Shown: piece by piece, positions 44,310-53,562 of the stretch | Position numbering within the stretch: position 1 is the first letter of the stretch | Layout: the number at the start of each line of letters is the position of its first letter | DNA from: Natrialba hulunbeirensis JCM 10989 | Lineage (GTDB): Archaea; Halobacteriota; Halobacteria; Halobacteriales; Natrialbaceae | NCBI RefSeq assembly: GCF_000337575.1 | Contig: NZ_AOIM01000037.1 | Location: forward strand, 181,616 to 235,631 | Direction of reading: 5' to 3' | Length of the DNA stretch: 54,016 bases | Made by a program: the position numbers and the translations under genes | Notes under the pieces: generated by a model | Seen by the model: the letters and a program-made list of their open reading frames with translations, nothing else | What the model was told of the DNA's origin: nothing | The model's database searches: none

Positions 44310-45869
44310 TTAGCCCAGGATTGCGATGGAGTTCTGGTCGTCGTTGTCGTTGTCGTCGTCGAGACCGTTGTCCTCGTCGGTGTCATCATCGTCATCGTCC
44401 ATCTCATCGTCGTCATCCATCTCGTCCTCTTCCTCAGTCAGGTCTTCGAGGTCGGACGCGTCACCGAGCGTGACGGTCTCTGCCGTCGCGTCGCTGATCG
44501 AGATTGAGGATGCGCTCGCGTGCGAGACGGTCTCCTCGTCGGTCATGTCGTTCTCATCGTTTTCGTCGTCAGCGACACCGTTCTCGTCATCTGCGTCATC
44601 CTCGCCGTTTTCGTCGTCGACAGCGCCGTTATCCTCGTCGGCCATGTCGTCGTCCTCGTCATCGACGCCGTTCTCGTCATCGTCGACACCGTTGTCCTCA
44701 TCGTCGACACCGTTCTCTTCGTCATCTGCTTCGGTGTCGTCGGTGTCGTCATCGTCGGCCTCCTCGAGTGACTCGATCGTCATCGAGTCGATGGTGACCT
44801 CGTCAACGTCGAACTGCTCGATGGTCAGCTGCTCGAGTTCCTCACCGTTTGCGTCGTCTTCGTCGTCAGCGACGCCGTTATCGTTCTCATCGTTTTCGTC
44901 GTCGACGCCGTTGTCGTCATCGGTGGCGTCATCGTCAGCGGCGTCGTCGTTGTCGTCAACGCCGTTGTCCTCGTCATCTGCCTCGTCGTTCTCGTCGTCA
45001 TCGTTGAAGATGCCGTCGAAGAAGTCACCGATCTGGTCGAGGACACCGTCGTCATCCTCGATCTCCAGGTTGTCGATCGTCATCTGATCGACATCCATGG
45101 TTTCGATGGTGAGTTCGTTGACGGTCAGTTCGTCAGCATCCTCGTCGAAGAGGTCGAACTCGTCGTCCGTGGCCTCATCGTCGTCAGCGGCGTCGTCGTT
45201 GTCATCGACGCCGTTTTCGTCATCGTCGACACCATTGTCCTCATCGTCCGCGTTGGTGTCGTCGTTGTCGTCAACGCCGTTGTCCTCATCGTCGACGCCG
45301 TTCTCATCATCGGCGTCAGCGTCGTCATCCTCGTCCATTTCCTCATCGTCCATCTCGTCTTCCATCTCATCTTCATCGAGTTCGAGGTCCTCGATCGAGA
45401 CGTCCTCGAGTTCGAGCTGCTCGATCTCGATGTCAGAGATCATCACGGACTCGGCGTCGTCGTCAGTTTCGTCGTCAACGCCGTTGTCCTCATCATCGAC
45501 GCCATTGTCGTCAGCGGCGTCGTTATCGTTCTCATCGTTTTCGTCGACGCCATTGTCGTCAGCGGCGTCGTCGTTGTCATCGACGCCGTTATCCTCGTCA
45601 TCCGCTTCGTCGTTCTCGTCCAGTTCCTCTTCGAGTTCTTCAGCATCAACGTCGAACTGCTCGACGTTGAGCTCCTCAATGGTGGCATCCTCGATCGTGA
45701 CGTCATCGAGGTCGAGTGTGCCTACCTGTACGTTCTCGAGTGTTGCGCTCATGTCTCCGGTGTCGTCCTGCGCTGCAGGTGCCGTCGCGCCGGCGAGGGC
45801 AGGACCCCCCGACAGTGCGACCAGCAGTGCGACGAAGACGACTCCGAGTTGTTGTGGTCGTGAAACCAT
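44310..45869 (-). CDS. Secreted hyperacidic repeat protein 1
   Basis: A 519-residue protein. A Sec signal, MVSRPQQLGVVFVALLVALS, ends at GGPALAGATA. Five short ordered blocks follow: VQVGTLDLDDVTIEDATIEE (near 40), MISDIEIEQLELEDVSIEDL (near 142), LTVNELTIETMDVDQMTIDN (near 247), LEQLTIEQFDVDEVTIDSMT (near 350) and ASSISISDATAETVTLGDAS (near 458). They are separated by linkers of Asp, Glu, Asn and Gly in units like DDEDNGVDDNDD. The blocks alternate Leu/Ile/Val like parallel beta-helix rungs. The D-x-D-N-G loops could bind divalent cations (inference). A paralogue lies at 46562. Start fixed by the paralogue. Confidence 0.82.
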   Translation of the reverse strand: MVSRPQQLGVVFVALLVALSGGPALAGATAPAAQDDTGDMSATLENVQVGTLDLDDVTIEDATIEELNVEQFDVDAEELEEELDENDEADDEDNGVDDNDDAADDNGVDENDENDNDAADDNGVDDEDNGVDDETDDDAESVMISDIEIEQLELEDVSIEDLELDEDEMEDEMDDEEMDEDDDADADDENGVDDEDNGVDDNDDTNADDEDNGVDDDENGVDDNDDAADDDEATDDEFDLFDEDADELTVNELTIETMDVDQMTIDNLEIEDDDGVLDQIGDFFDGIFNDDDENDEADDEDNGVDDNDDAADDDATDDDNGVDDENDENDNGVADDEDDANGEELEQLTIEQFDVDEVTIDSMTIESLEEADDDDTDDTEADDEENGVDDEDNGVDDDENGVDDEDDDMADEDNGAVDDENGEDDADDENGVADDENDENDMTDEETVSHASASSISISDATAETVTLGDASDLEDLTEEEDEMDDDDEMDDDDDDTDEDNGLDDDNDNDDQNSIAILG

Positions 45870-46561
45870 GCGGACTGACATACCGCCTACTGTTGGCTAA
45901 AACGAGCCGACTGTTACAGGCTTATCGCAGCGAAAAGTCCAGTTAGAATTCGTGCAATGGTCGCTAATCACTCGTTCATCACATCAGTATCCCATCACAT
46001 TTTCAGCGGCGATTTCGAGCAGCCGTTTGAACTGAATTGCGTTTGTGCCTGCGGCTGCCACTTGATTATTGGAACCACTCATTTACTGGCGATCAGTACC
46101 TCTCCGATGACTGTACTCAACCGATGACCGACACGAGTGCGGATTGTTCCAGTGATGGTGTAGTGGTGTGGTGATGTGACGACGTGGTACTCGAGTAGCG
46201 TGAGCCAGTTGGCCTGGCTCGCGGACAGCCACAGGGTGTGAGTCGGCAAGCAGTGTGAGACGGAAGGGACAGGACAGAGGGTGGCAAGGAGAGGAACCAC
46301 TGCAAGCCACTGCAAGTCACTGTCCACATGATCGCACGACAGCGGTACGACCAGTGTGAATACTGTGTGTGGGTACAGCCGGGCCTATCGCACGGACGGA
46401 CTGCTAGGATAGAGGGACGGACACTGGCTGCGGATTGGAGGCCAAAAAATAGCCGGCAACTGACCAGCAAACCGACCGAGAGGCGGTCGGTGTCGTTTGG
46501 CTGGCTGGTTGTTTATCGTCTCGGTTCCGGTTTTGGTTTCGCTTTCGCCTCCTCGTTCGCG
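45870..46561. other. 692-bp intergenic region between the two acidic repeat genes
   Basis: No gene is supported. The first 110 bp (about 45897-45985) is the upstream region of the 44310 gene and is similar to that of the second gene (48899-48984), sharing CAGTTAGAA, TGCAAT and GTCGCTAAT. The remainder is of unknown use; a CACTGCAAG-like repeat is at 46297-46320. It may include the terminator of the second gene. Confidence 0.55.
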
Positions 46562-48871
46562 TTAGACGGCGAGTGCGTACTCTTCGTCGTTGTCGTCGTA
46601 GTCGGCATCATCGTCGTACTCATCGTCGTCATCGTCGAGTCCGTCATCATCGTCGAGTCCGTCGTCACGTTCGTCATCGTGGTCGTCGTCGATCCCGGTC
46701 GCTTCGCCGACCGAGAAGCTGTCAGCAGTCGCGTCACCGACGGTGATCGACGAGACGTAGAGTGATTCGATGGTCACTTCGTCCATGTCATCAACGCCGT
46801 TGTCGTCAACGGCGGTTTCATCGTCATCGATGCCGTTGTCGTCGAGTTCAGTGTCGTCAGTATCGTCGACACCGTTGTCTTCGACGCCGTTGTCGTCATA
46901 GTCGTCGGCATCGTCAACGCCGTTCTCCTCGTAGTCGTTCTCCACAGCGTGGTCGTCGTCGGCGTGGTCGTCCTGTTTGTCGTCGTGTGTCTCATCTACC
47001 GCGTTCTTGTCGTCGTACTCGTCGTCGTGGGCGTCTTTGTCATCATGAGCGTCGTTGTCATCGTACTCGTCATCGTGAGCGTCTTTATCGTCGGTTTTCT
47101 CGTCGTGGTCCGCGCCGTCATCGTACTCCGCGTGCTCGTCAGTCTCCTCGACGTTGCACTCGGTCACTGCCTCGTCACCGTCGTCGACAGCAGCGTCGTT
47201 CTCGTCAGTTTCGTACTCGTCGTCGGTCTCATCAGGTGCTGCTTCCTCGTCGGGTTCGTCGAGTTCGTCGTCGGTGTCGACGCCGTCGTCCATCGTGTCG
47301 TCGATGGCGCTGACGGTCATCGATTCGACAGTGAGTTCGTCCACGGTGAACTGCTGGATCGTAAGTTGGCTGATTTCGTGGACGGCTTCCTCGGTGTCGT
47401 CGACACCATTGTCGTCTAGTTCGGTGTCGTCGGTATCGTCGACGCCGTTCTCTTCGACACCGTTGTCGTCATACTCGTCGTCAGCGTCGTCGACACCGTT
47501 CTCGTCGAGTTCGTCATCCTCGTACTCGTCGTTGGCGTCGTCAACGCCGTTCTCTTCGAGGCCGTTCTCATCGTAGTCATCGTCATCGACGCCGTTCTCG
47601 TCATCCGCTGCACCGCAGCATGCACCGGTGTCCTCGTCGTCGGTTGCCTCGTCATCGTCTGCCAACTCGTCGTCCTCATCGACCATCTCGTCATCCGTAT
47701 CGACAGCAGCCTCGTCGTCATCCATCATTTCGTCATCGTCTGCCAACTCATCGTCGTCCTCATCGACCAGTTCGTCGTCTTCGTCATCCACTAGGTCGTC
47801 ATCAGTTTCGACGTCATCCTCTTCGTCGACACCGTCGTCTAGCTCGTCATCGGCCATCTCGTCTTCGACGACGAGTTCGTCGATGGTGAGCTGTGCAACG
47901 GTCATCGACTCGATGGTGAGTTCCTGGACGACGAGTTCGTCAGCGTCCTTGTCGAAGAGGTCGTGGTCGTCGGTGTCATCGACGTCGTTCTCCTCGAGAC
48001 CGTTCTCATCGTACTCATCGTCCTCCACGCCGTTGTCGTCATATTCGTCATCAACGCCGTTCTCGTCGTACTCGTCGGTGTCGTCGACACCGTTCTCGTC
48101 AACGCCGTTGTCGTCGAGTTCATCGTCGTCGACGCCGTCATCGTCGACCGCCTCATCCTCGTCGACAACAACGTCCTCATCTGCCTCGTCCTCGACATCC
48201 TCATCCATCATTTCGTCGTCGTGCTCGAACTCGACGTCCTCGATGGAAATGTCGGTCAGAACGAGCTGCTCGATCTGGATGTCGGAGATGGTGACGTGGT
48301 CCATCTCGTCGGCGTCGTCGACACCGTTTTCTTCAACCTCGTCGGTGTCGTCAACGCCGTTTTCGTCGTAGTCGTCATCCTCGACGCCGTTATCTTCGAC
48401 GCCATTATCATCGTATTCGTCATCGACGCCGTTGTCGTCATACTCGTCGTCAGCATCGTCGACATCGTTCTCGTCGAGGCCATCATCCTCGTACTCGTCA
48501 TCAGCATCGTCGACGCCGTTCTCGTCGTACTCGTCGTCAGCGTCGTCAATACCGTTCTCATCGTCGAGCCCGTCGTCATCGTCTACACCGGGCTCATCGG
48601 CCCCTACGTGCTCATCTCCAAGCAACGCATGAAGCTGCTCGTCGTCAACATCGAGCTGTTCGACAGTCAGCTCCTCGATCGTCGCCTCTTCGATCGTGAC
48701 TTCGTCTAACTCGAGTGTGCCTACCTGTGCGTTCTCGACCGTCGCGCCCATGTCTCCATCCTCAGTGTCGTCCGCGGCTGGTCCCGATCCGCCGGCGAGG
48801 GCAGGACCCCCCGACAGCGCGACCAGGAGCGCCACGAAAACGACACCAAGTTGCTGTGATCGTGAAACCAT
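46562..48871 (-). CDS. Secreted hyperacidic repeat protein 2
   Basis: A 769-residue paralogue of the 44310 protein with the same signal (MVSRSQQLGVVFVALLVALS) and the same five blocks in the same order: AQVGTLELDEVTIEEATIEE (near 50), VTISDIQIEQLVLTDISIED (near 198), LVVQELTIESMTVAQLTIDE (near 320), ISQLTIQQFTVDELTVESMT (near 502) and IESLYVSSITVGDATADSFS (near 698). Linkers are longer, with many Tyr (DDEYDENGVDD). Additions are a Cys pair in GACCGAA near 420, another Cys near 570, and an Asp/His/Lys stretch at about 580-637. Probably cell-surface or secreted; function unknown. Confidence 0.82.
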   Translation of the reverse strand: MVSRSQQLGVVFVALLVALSGGPALAGGSGPAADDTEDGDMGATVENAQVGTLELDEVTIEEATIEELTVEQLDVDDEQLHALLGDEHVGADEPGVDDDDGLDDENGIDDADDEYDENGVDDADDEYEDDGLDENDVDDADDEYDDNGVDDEYDDNGVEDNGVEDDDYDENGVDDTDEVEENGVDDADEMDHVTISDIQIEQLVLTDISIEDVEFEHDDEMMDEDVEDEADEDVVVDEDEAVDDDGVDDDELDDNGVDENGVDDTDEYDENGVDDEYDDNGVEDDEYDENGLEENDVDDTDDHDLFDKDADELVVQELTIESMTVAQLTIDELVVEDEMADDELDDGVDEEDDVETDDDLVDDEDDELVDEDDDELADDDEMMDDDEAAVDTDDEMVDEDDELADDDEATDDEDTGACCGAADDENGVDDDDYDENGLEENGVDDANDEYEDDELDENGVDDADDEYDDNGVEENGVDDTDDTELDDNGVDDTEEAVHEISQLTIQQFTVDELTVESMTVSAIDDTMDDGVDTDDELDEPDEEAAPDETDDEYETDENDAAVDDGDEAVTECNVEETDEHAEYDDGADHDEKTDDKDAHDDEYDDNDAHDDKDAHDDEYDDKNAVDETHDDKQDDHADDDHAVENDYEENGVDDADDYDDNGVEDNGVDDTDDTELDDNGIDDDETAVDDNGVDDMDEVTIESLYVSSITVGDATADSFSVGEATGIDDDHDDERDDGLDDDDGLDDDDDEYDDDADYDDNDEEYALAV

Positions 48872-49163
48872 GCGCTCGGGGCTTCCCCACGCGAGCGGCT
48901 AAAACAAGCTGACTGTTTCAGTCATGTCAGGATGGAAATGACAGTTAGAAGCCCTGCAATCGTCGCTAATGACTCATTCATTACGACTCGCGTGACTGTC
49001 ATCAGCTGCGAATGTCGTCGCCTGAGACGTGCCAGTCCGTTCGCGAGAACACGCTGATCACAGCTGGCCAGACACCAGCCGTCGAAGCACTCCCGGCCAA
49101 CCCGCTGTCAGCAAACGCCCGGAGAACGGAACGTTTACCGGTTCGCTCGTCAACACACTGTCG

Positions 49164-50639
49164 ATGCGTGAGTGCTTCGAAATCCGGGAGACCGACGCTG
49201 GCGGCCGGCTCGGCGAACTGACCGTTCCACGAGCCGACACCACCGTCGAAACGCCCGCCCTCCTGCCGGTGATCAACCCGAATCTGGACACGATCAGCCC
49301 CCGTCGGCTCGCCGACGAGTTCGGCGCTGAAATTCTCATCACGAACTCCTACATCATCCACGGCACCGACGATGTCCGCGAGGAGGCACTCGAGAAGGGG
49401 CTCCACGACCTGCTCGATTTCCCGGGCGCGATCATGACCGACTCGGGCTCGTTCCAGCTCGCCGAGTACGGCGACATCGACGTCACGACGGAGGAAATCC
49501 TGGAGTTCCAGCACGCGATTGGCTCGGATATCGGTACGCCGGTCGACATCCCGACGCCACCGGACGTGCCTCGCGAGCGGGCCGAGGAGGAACTCACGAC
49601 GACACAGGAACGCCTCGAGGCCGCCGAAGACGTCGACACGGGCGAGATGCTCGTCACCGCACCCGTTCAGGGATCAACCTATCCGGACCTCCGGGAGGAG
49701 GCGGGTCGTCACGCCGACGCGACCGACCTCGATGTCTTCCCTGTTGGCGCGGTCGTCCCGCTGATGAATGACTACCGCTACGACGACGTGGTCGACGCCG
49801 TCGCCGCCGCAAAGCGCGGCCTGGGTGCCGACGCACCGGTCCACCTCTTCGGTGCCGGCCACCCCATGATGTTCGCACTCGCCGCGGCCATGGGCTGTGA
49901 CCTGTTCGACTCCGCAGCCTACGCTCTCTACGCGCGCGATGATCGCTACCTCACCGTTCGCGGCACTCGGAATCTCGACGATCTGGAGTACTTCCCGTGT
50001 TCCTGTCCCGTCTGTGCCGCCAACTCGCCGGCCGACATTCGCGATCTCCCGGACAAGGAGCGTGAAAAAGAACTCGCCGCTCACAACCTCCACGTCACGT
50101 TCGCCGAAATCCGCCGGATCAAGCAGGCCATCCGCGCCGGCACCCTGCTCGAACTCGTCGAACAGCGCGCTCGCGCTCACCCGACGATGCTCGACGGCTA
50201 CCGGGCGCTGCTCGACCACGCGGCGGCACTCGAGCAGACGGATCCGGTTTCGAAGGGCGCGTTCTTCTACACGTCCCACGAAAGCGCGCGCCGCCCCGAG
50301 GTGCTGCGCCACCACCAGCGACTCGACCGGCTTTCAGTACCGGACTCGCTGCTCCTGACGGAGGGTGATTCCCCGCGAGGTGACGAGTTCGACGACTCCT
50401 GGCGCGTCGAACCGCCGTTCGGACCGTTCCCGCGGGCACTCTCGAAGAGCTACCCGCTCACAGCAGAGGTGCCGGATCGGACCGATCGTGCGGCACTCGA
50501 GGCCGCTGCAGACGGCGTGACGCGGCTGGTCGAGGCGAACACGGACACCGAGTTCACGCTGGCACACCGGGGCTGGCCCGCGGGGGTACTCGAGTCGGTA
50601 CCAGCGACAGTCGAGCTGGTGGATCTCGACGCCGAGTGA
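49164..50639 (+). CDS. tgtA: Archaeosine tRNA-guanine transglycosylase
   Basis: A 491-residue TGT that swaps guanine-15 of tRNA for preQ0, the first step to archaeosine. It begins [39 protein letters not shown] near residue 90 holds the catalytic Asp, and [13 protein letters not shown] follows. The zinc site is [12 protein letters not shown] near 280 with a His in AAHNLHVTF near 312. The catalytic part is complete; the usual ArcTGT C-terminal extension is partly represented. RaSEA (31618) belongs to the same pathway. arcS is not adjacent. Start chosen by family; a TATA-like element lies near 49130. Confidence 0.94.
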   Translation: MRECFEIRETDAGGRLGELTVPRADTTVETPALLPVINPNLDTISPRRLADEFGAEILITNSYIIHGTDDVREEALEKGLHDLLDFPGAIMTDSGSFQLAEYGDIDVTTEEILEFQHAIGSDIGTPVDIPTPPDVPRERAEEELTTTQERLEAAEDVDTGEMLVTAPVQGSTYPDLREEAGRHADATDLDVFPVGAVVPLMNDYRYDDVVDAVAAAKRGLGADAPVHLFGAGHPMMFALAAAMGCDLFDSAAYALYARDDRYLTVRGTRNLDDLEYFPCSCPVCAANSPADIRDLPDKEREKELAAHNLHVTFAEIRRIKQAIRAGTLLELVEQRARAHPTMLDGYRALLDHAAALEQTDPVSKGAFFYTSHESARRPEVLRHHQRLDRLSVPDSLLLTEGDSPRGDEFDDSWRVEPPFGPFPRALSKSYPLTAEVPDRTDRAALEAAADGVTRLVEANTDTEFTLAHRGWPAGVLESVPATVELVDLDAE

Positions 50640-50648
50640 TGCTCGGCA

Positions 50649-50693
50649 GTCCGGTCCGCTGCTCTTCGACGACCGGACCAGACCGTATATTTC
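50649..50693 (+). promoter_or_regulatory. Promoter and inverted repeat of the nos operon
   Basis: CGTATATTTC (50684-50693) is a TATA box 22-31 bp before the GTG start at 50715. Immediately upstream is an inverted repeat, GTCCGGTC (50649-50656) and GACCGGAC (50671-50678), 14 nt apart. This spacing is suitable for a dimeric activator or repressor of nosDFY, as expected for genes induced by low oxygen or nitrogen oxides. Confidence 0.5.
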
Positions 50694-50714
50694 ATCGAGG
50701 TACAAACGTCCGCT

Positions 50715-52670
50715 GTGCGCGAACGCTCCCGGAACACGGTGCGCCTCGGCGCGATACTCCTCGTCGGGGCCGTGGTCATCATCGGCCTCGCCGGCCTCTT
50801 CGTCGTCGACGCCGGCTCGACGACACCACCACCCGCCGAGTTCGACGACACTGTCCCCGTCGGACTCACACTCGAGGACGAGCGCGGCCTCGACGACGCT
50901 GTCTCCCTGCCGCAGGCGCAGGTGTTCTACTCGCAGTATCAGTACGTCGTCGGCTACTACGGCGTCGAAACCTTTCTCGGCGAGCGCCAGCAGGCCGGCC
51001 ACGAACAGCAGTTCGGCCACCCGCTGACGGTGTACGTCTCCGACTACAGCGACACCGCACTCGAGTTGCGTGCTGACGGATACCCGATCCCCGAGCAGTC
51101 ACCCGGCTGGACCGACGCCGAGACGGCGTGGTTCGTCGTCGACAGCGACGCGCAGACGCCGGCGGGCGACACCGTGGTCCCGTTCAGCGAGCGCGAGGAT
51201 GCCGAGATGTTCACTGATGAGCACGGCGGCAACGTCTCCGACTGGGAGTCGGTACTCGAGCAGTCGTTCGAGCGGGACGATGCGACGGTCGCTCGTGATC
51301 GTGTCGACGACCACCACCAGATGGCCAACGACCGACTCGAGGCCGTCGATTCGTACGCCGAACGGCCGCCGTCGGTCGTCGCCGGCGAGGAGACGGAGAC
51401 GATCCAAGAGGCGATCGATCAGGCACCGGCGAACACGACCGTCGTTGTCCCCGAGGGAACCTACGAGGAGACACTCGATATCGAGCGGCCGATGACGCTT
51501 GCTGGTGAGGGTGAGGTAACGATTCGTGGTGACGGCAACGGCACCGTAATCACCGCTACGGGGGCGGATGTCGGAATCCAGAACCTCGCGGTCACCGGCG
51601 TCGGCAACCAGACGCAGGGCGGCGAGGAGCTCCCCATCGACATCGACGAGGACGAGTGGGATGCAACCTTTGCGACGTACTACGCCGGCACTGACGCCGG
51701 GATCGGTGCCTACGGTGCCGACAACCTCCTCGTGTCTGATGTCGAAATCGAGACGCCGGCGAGCGGGGTGATCGGCTACGACAGCACGGATGCCGTCGTC
51801 AGGAACGTCTCAGTGACGGGTCCCGAGGATCCGTCTGCTGGCCTCGCAGGTATCTTGCTGTTTCAGTCGTCGAGCGTCGTCGAGGACTCGACCGTGCTAG
51901 GGGGGAAGAACGGCATCTACCTCTACCGGTCTCCGGAGACGGTTCTCCGGTCGAACGAGGTAGTCGACAACGAAATCGGCGTTCATCTGATGCACACGAG
52001 TGACACGCTGATTGACGGGAACGAGCTCCGCGGCCATCTTGTCGCTGGAGTCGACGTGATGACCGGTCCCGAGCGAAACGCGATCGTCGAAAACGACGTT
52101 CGGGACAGCGATACCGGGTTCAGTATCGGGGGCACTGAAACGTACGTCGCATCGAACGTCGTCGCCGACAACGAACTCGGCCTACGCGTGGAGACGACCA
52201 CCTCGTTCTACGAAGGCAACGTTCTCGCCGGCAACGCCGTCGGTGCGGACGTGACGGCGATGCTTCCGACGAATCGTGTCGTCGGCAACGACTTCGTCGA
52301 GAACGACGAGCACGCGACGACCACGTCCGGGCCGCTTCGCATCTGGAGCGACGGCGAGAGCGGCAACTACTGGCAGGGCGGGGCAGCAATCGCGGGCGAT
52401 GCTTCCGGAACCCACGCCGACCGCTCGTATACGCCGACAGATGCCGTCGACGAACGACTCCACCGCACCGACGGCACACAGACGCTCGTCCGAGCGCCGG
52501 CACTGCAGGCGCTCGCCGGACTCGAGGGCTCGGTTCCGGGTATGCGGACGGGGAGCATCGTCGATCAGACGCCAACCTGTGAGCCAAACAATCCGGAATT
52601 ACTCGATCGAACCGGCTGGGCCGACTCCGCCTGGTCGTGTGCCGACGCACCCATTTCGACCAATGACTGA
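50715..52670 (+). CDS. nosD: NosD copper-assembly protein with N-terminal NosL-like domain
   Basis: A 651-residue exported protein starting at GTG. One N-terminal hydrophobic segment (residues 11-33) precedes a NosL-like domain (about 70-180: FYSQYQYVVGYYGVE, AAWFVV-like DAETAWFVVDSD, VPFSEREDAEMFTDEHGG). Next come the NosD part with ETIQEAIDQAPANTTVVVPEGTY near 235 and parallel beta-helix (CASH/PbH1) repeats NAVVRNV, NGIYLYRS, VDNEIGVHLMHTSD. NosD, with the NosF/NosY ABC transporter, helps mature the copper sites of nitrous oxide reductase. Fusion with NosL is unusual outside haloarchaea. It overlaps nosF by 8 bp. Confidence 0.9.
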   Translation: MRERSRNTVRLGAILLVGAVVIIGLAGLFVVDAGSTTPPPAEFDDTVPVGLTLEDERGLDDAVSLPQAQVFYSQYQYVVGYYGVETFLGERQQAGHEQQFGHPLTVYVSDYSDTALELRADGYPIPEQSPGWTDAETAWFVVDSDAQTPAGDTVVPFSEREDAEMFTDEHGGNVSDWESVLEQSFERDDATVARDRVDDHHQMANDRLEAVDSYAERPPSVVAGEETETIQEAIDQAPANTTVVVPEGTYEETLDIERPMTLAGEGEVTIRGDGNGTVITATGADVGIQNLAVTGVGNQTQGGEELPIDIDEDEWDATFATYYAGTDAGIGAYGADNLLVSDVEIETPASGVIGYDSTDAVVRNVSVTGPEDPSAGLAGILLFQSSSVVEDSTVLGGKNGIYLYRSPETVLRSNEVVDNEIGVHLMHTSDTLIDGNELRGHLVAGVDVMTGPERNAIVENDVRDSDTGFSIGGTETYVASNVVADNELGLRVETTTSFYEGNVLAGNAVGADVTAMLPTNRVVGNDFVENDEHATTTSGPLRIWSDGESGNYWQGGAAIAGDASGTHADRSYTPTDAVDERLHRTDGTQTLVRAPALQALAGLEGSVPGMRTGSIVDQTPTCEPNNPELLDRTGWADSAWSCADAPISTND

Positions 52671-53562
52671 CGAACTATCGCAATCGACGTCACCGCAATC
52701 ACCGGTCTCACCAGCAGAATCAGTGCCTGAATCAGGATCGGAATCGGAATCGGAATCTGAATCTGAATCGGGGTCCGGGTCGGAGTCAGAGTTAGAGACG
52801 GAATCGGAATCAGAACCTGAGTCGACACAGAGACCGGTCCTCGAGGCGGCGGGACTCGACCACGAGTACGGAGCGGTCTCCGTTCTCGAGGATGTCTCGG
52901 TCACGCTCCAACCAGGGACGGTCACAGCGCTGATCGGTCCGAACGGATCGGGAAAGACAACCCTGATTCGCGCGCTGGCAGGCCTCCACGAGCCGACCGC
53001 GGGAACAGTCGCCTACCACGGCCCCGATACGGCGCGCCAGATCGGCTACCTTCCCCAGCAGCCGTCGTTTCGTCCCGGATTCACCGTCATCGAGACGCTC
53101 CGGTTCTACGCGTCGCTCGTCGGCACACCCAACCCGGAGGAAACGGCACGCGCACACCTCGACCGGGTCGGTCTCGCCGACGCGGCATCGCGTCCGGTCG
53201 ACGCGCTCTCCGGCGGAATGACGCGCCTGCTCGGCATCGCACAGGCGACGATCGGTGATCCGCCGGTCGTCATCCTCGACGAACCCGGAAGCGGGCTCGA
53301 TCCGGGAATGAGTATGCACGTGTTCGACGTTGCGGCGGAACTCGCAGCAGACGGGATGGCAGTCCTCCTGAGTTCACACGACCTCGAACTGGTCGAGCGT
53401 GTCGCCGACGAGGTGTTGCTCCTCGACGACGGCGAGATCATCCAGCGCGGCTCGACTGCCGACCTCAAGAGCCAACTGGACGCAGACTCGCTGTGGGACG
53501 TCTACCGGAACGCGACGGGCGGCGACACTGACACGGTTACTGTACAGGGTGACTCAGCATGA
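52663..53562 (+). CDS. nosF: NosF ABC transporter ATPase
   Basis: A 299-residue ATPase. Residues about 1-58 are low-complexity Ser/Glu/Pro. The ABC domain follows: Walker A GPNGSGKTT near residue 90, Q-loop YLPQQPSFRPGFT, signature ALSGGMTRLLGIAQA near 184, and Walker B VVILDEPGSGLDP near 204, then SSHDLELVERVAD with the switch His. Together with NosY it drives maturation of nitrous oxide reductase. It overlaps nosD and nosY (4 bp, ATGA), so all three are co-translated. The start is chosen by this overlap. Confidence 0.92.
   Translation: MTDELSQSTSPQSPVSPAESVPESGSESESESESESGSGSESELETESESEPESTQRPVLEAAGLDHEYGAVSVLEDVSVTLQPGTVTALIGPNGSGKTTLIRALAGLHEPTAGTVAYHGPDTARQIGYLPQQPSFRPGFTVIETLRFYASLVGTPNPEETARAHLDRVGLADAASRPVDALSGGMTRLLGIAQATIGDPPVVILDEPGSGLDPGMSMHVFDVAAELAADGMAVLLSSHDLELVERVADEVLLLDDGEIIQRGSTADLKSQLDADSLWDVYRNATGGDTDTVTVQGDSA

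Noticed and set aside
44326-48902. Ser-rich and Arg/His-rich frames opposite the acidic repeat proteins
   Set aside because: Translations of GTC/TCG/ATC repeats in the other frames. Only the minus-strand frames have signal peptides and conserved blocks.
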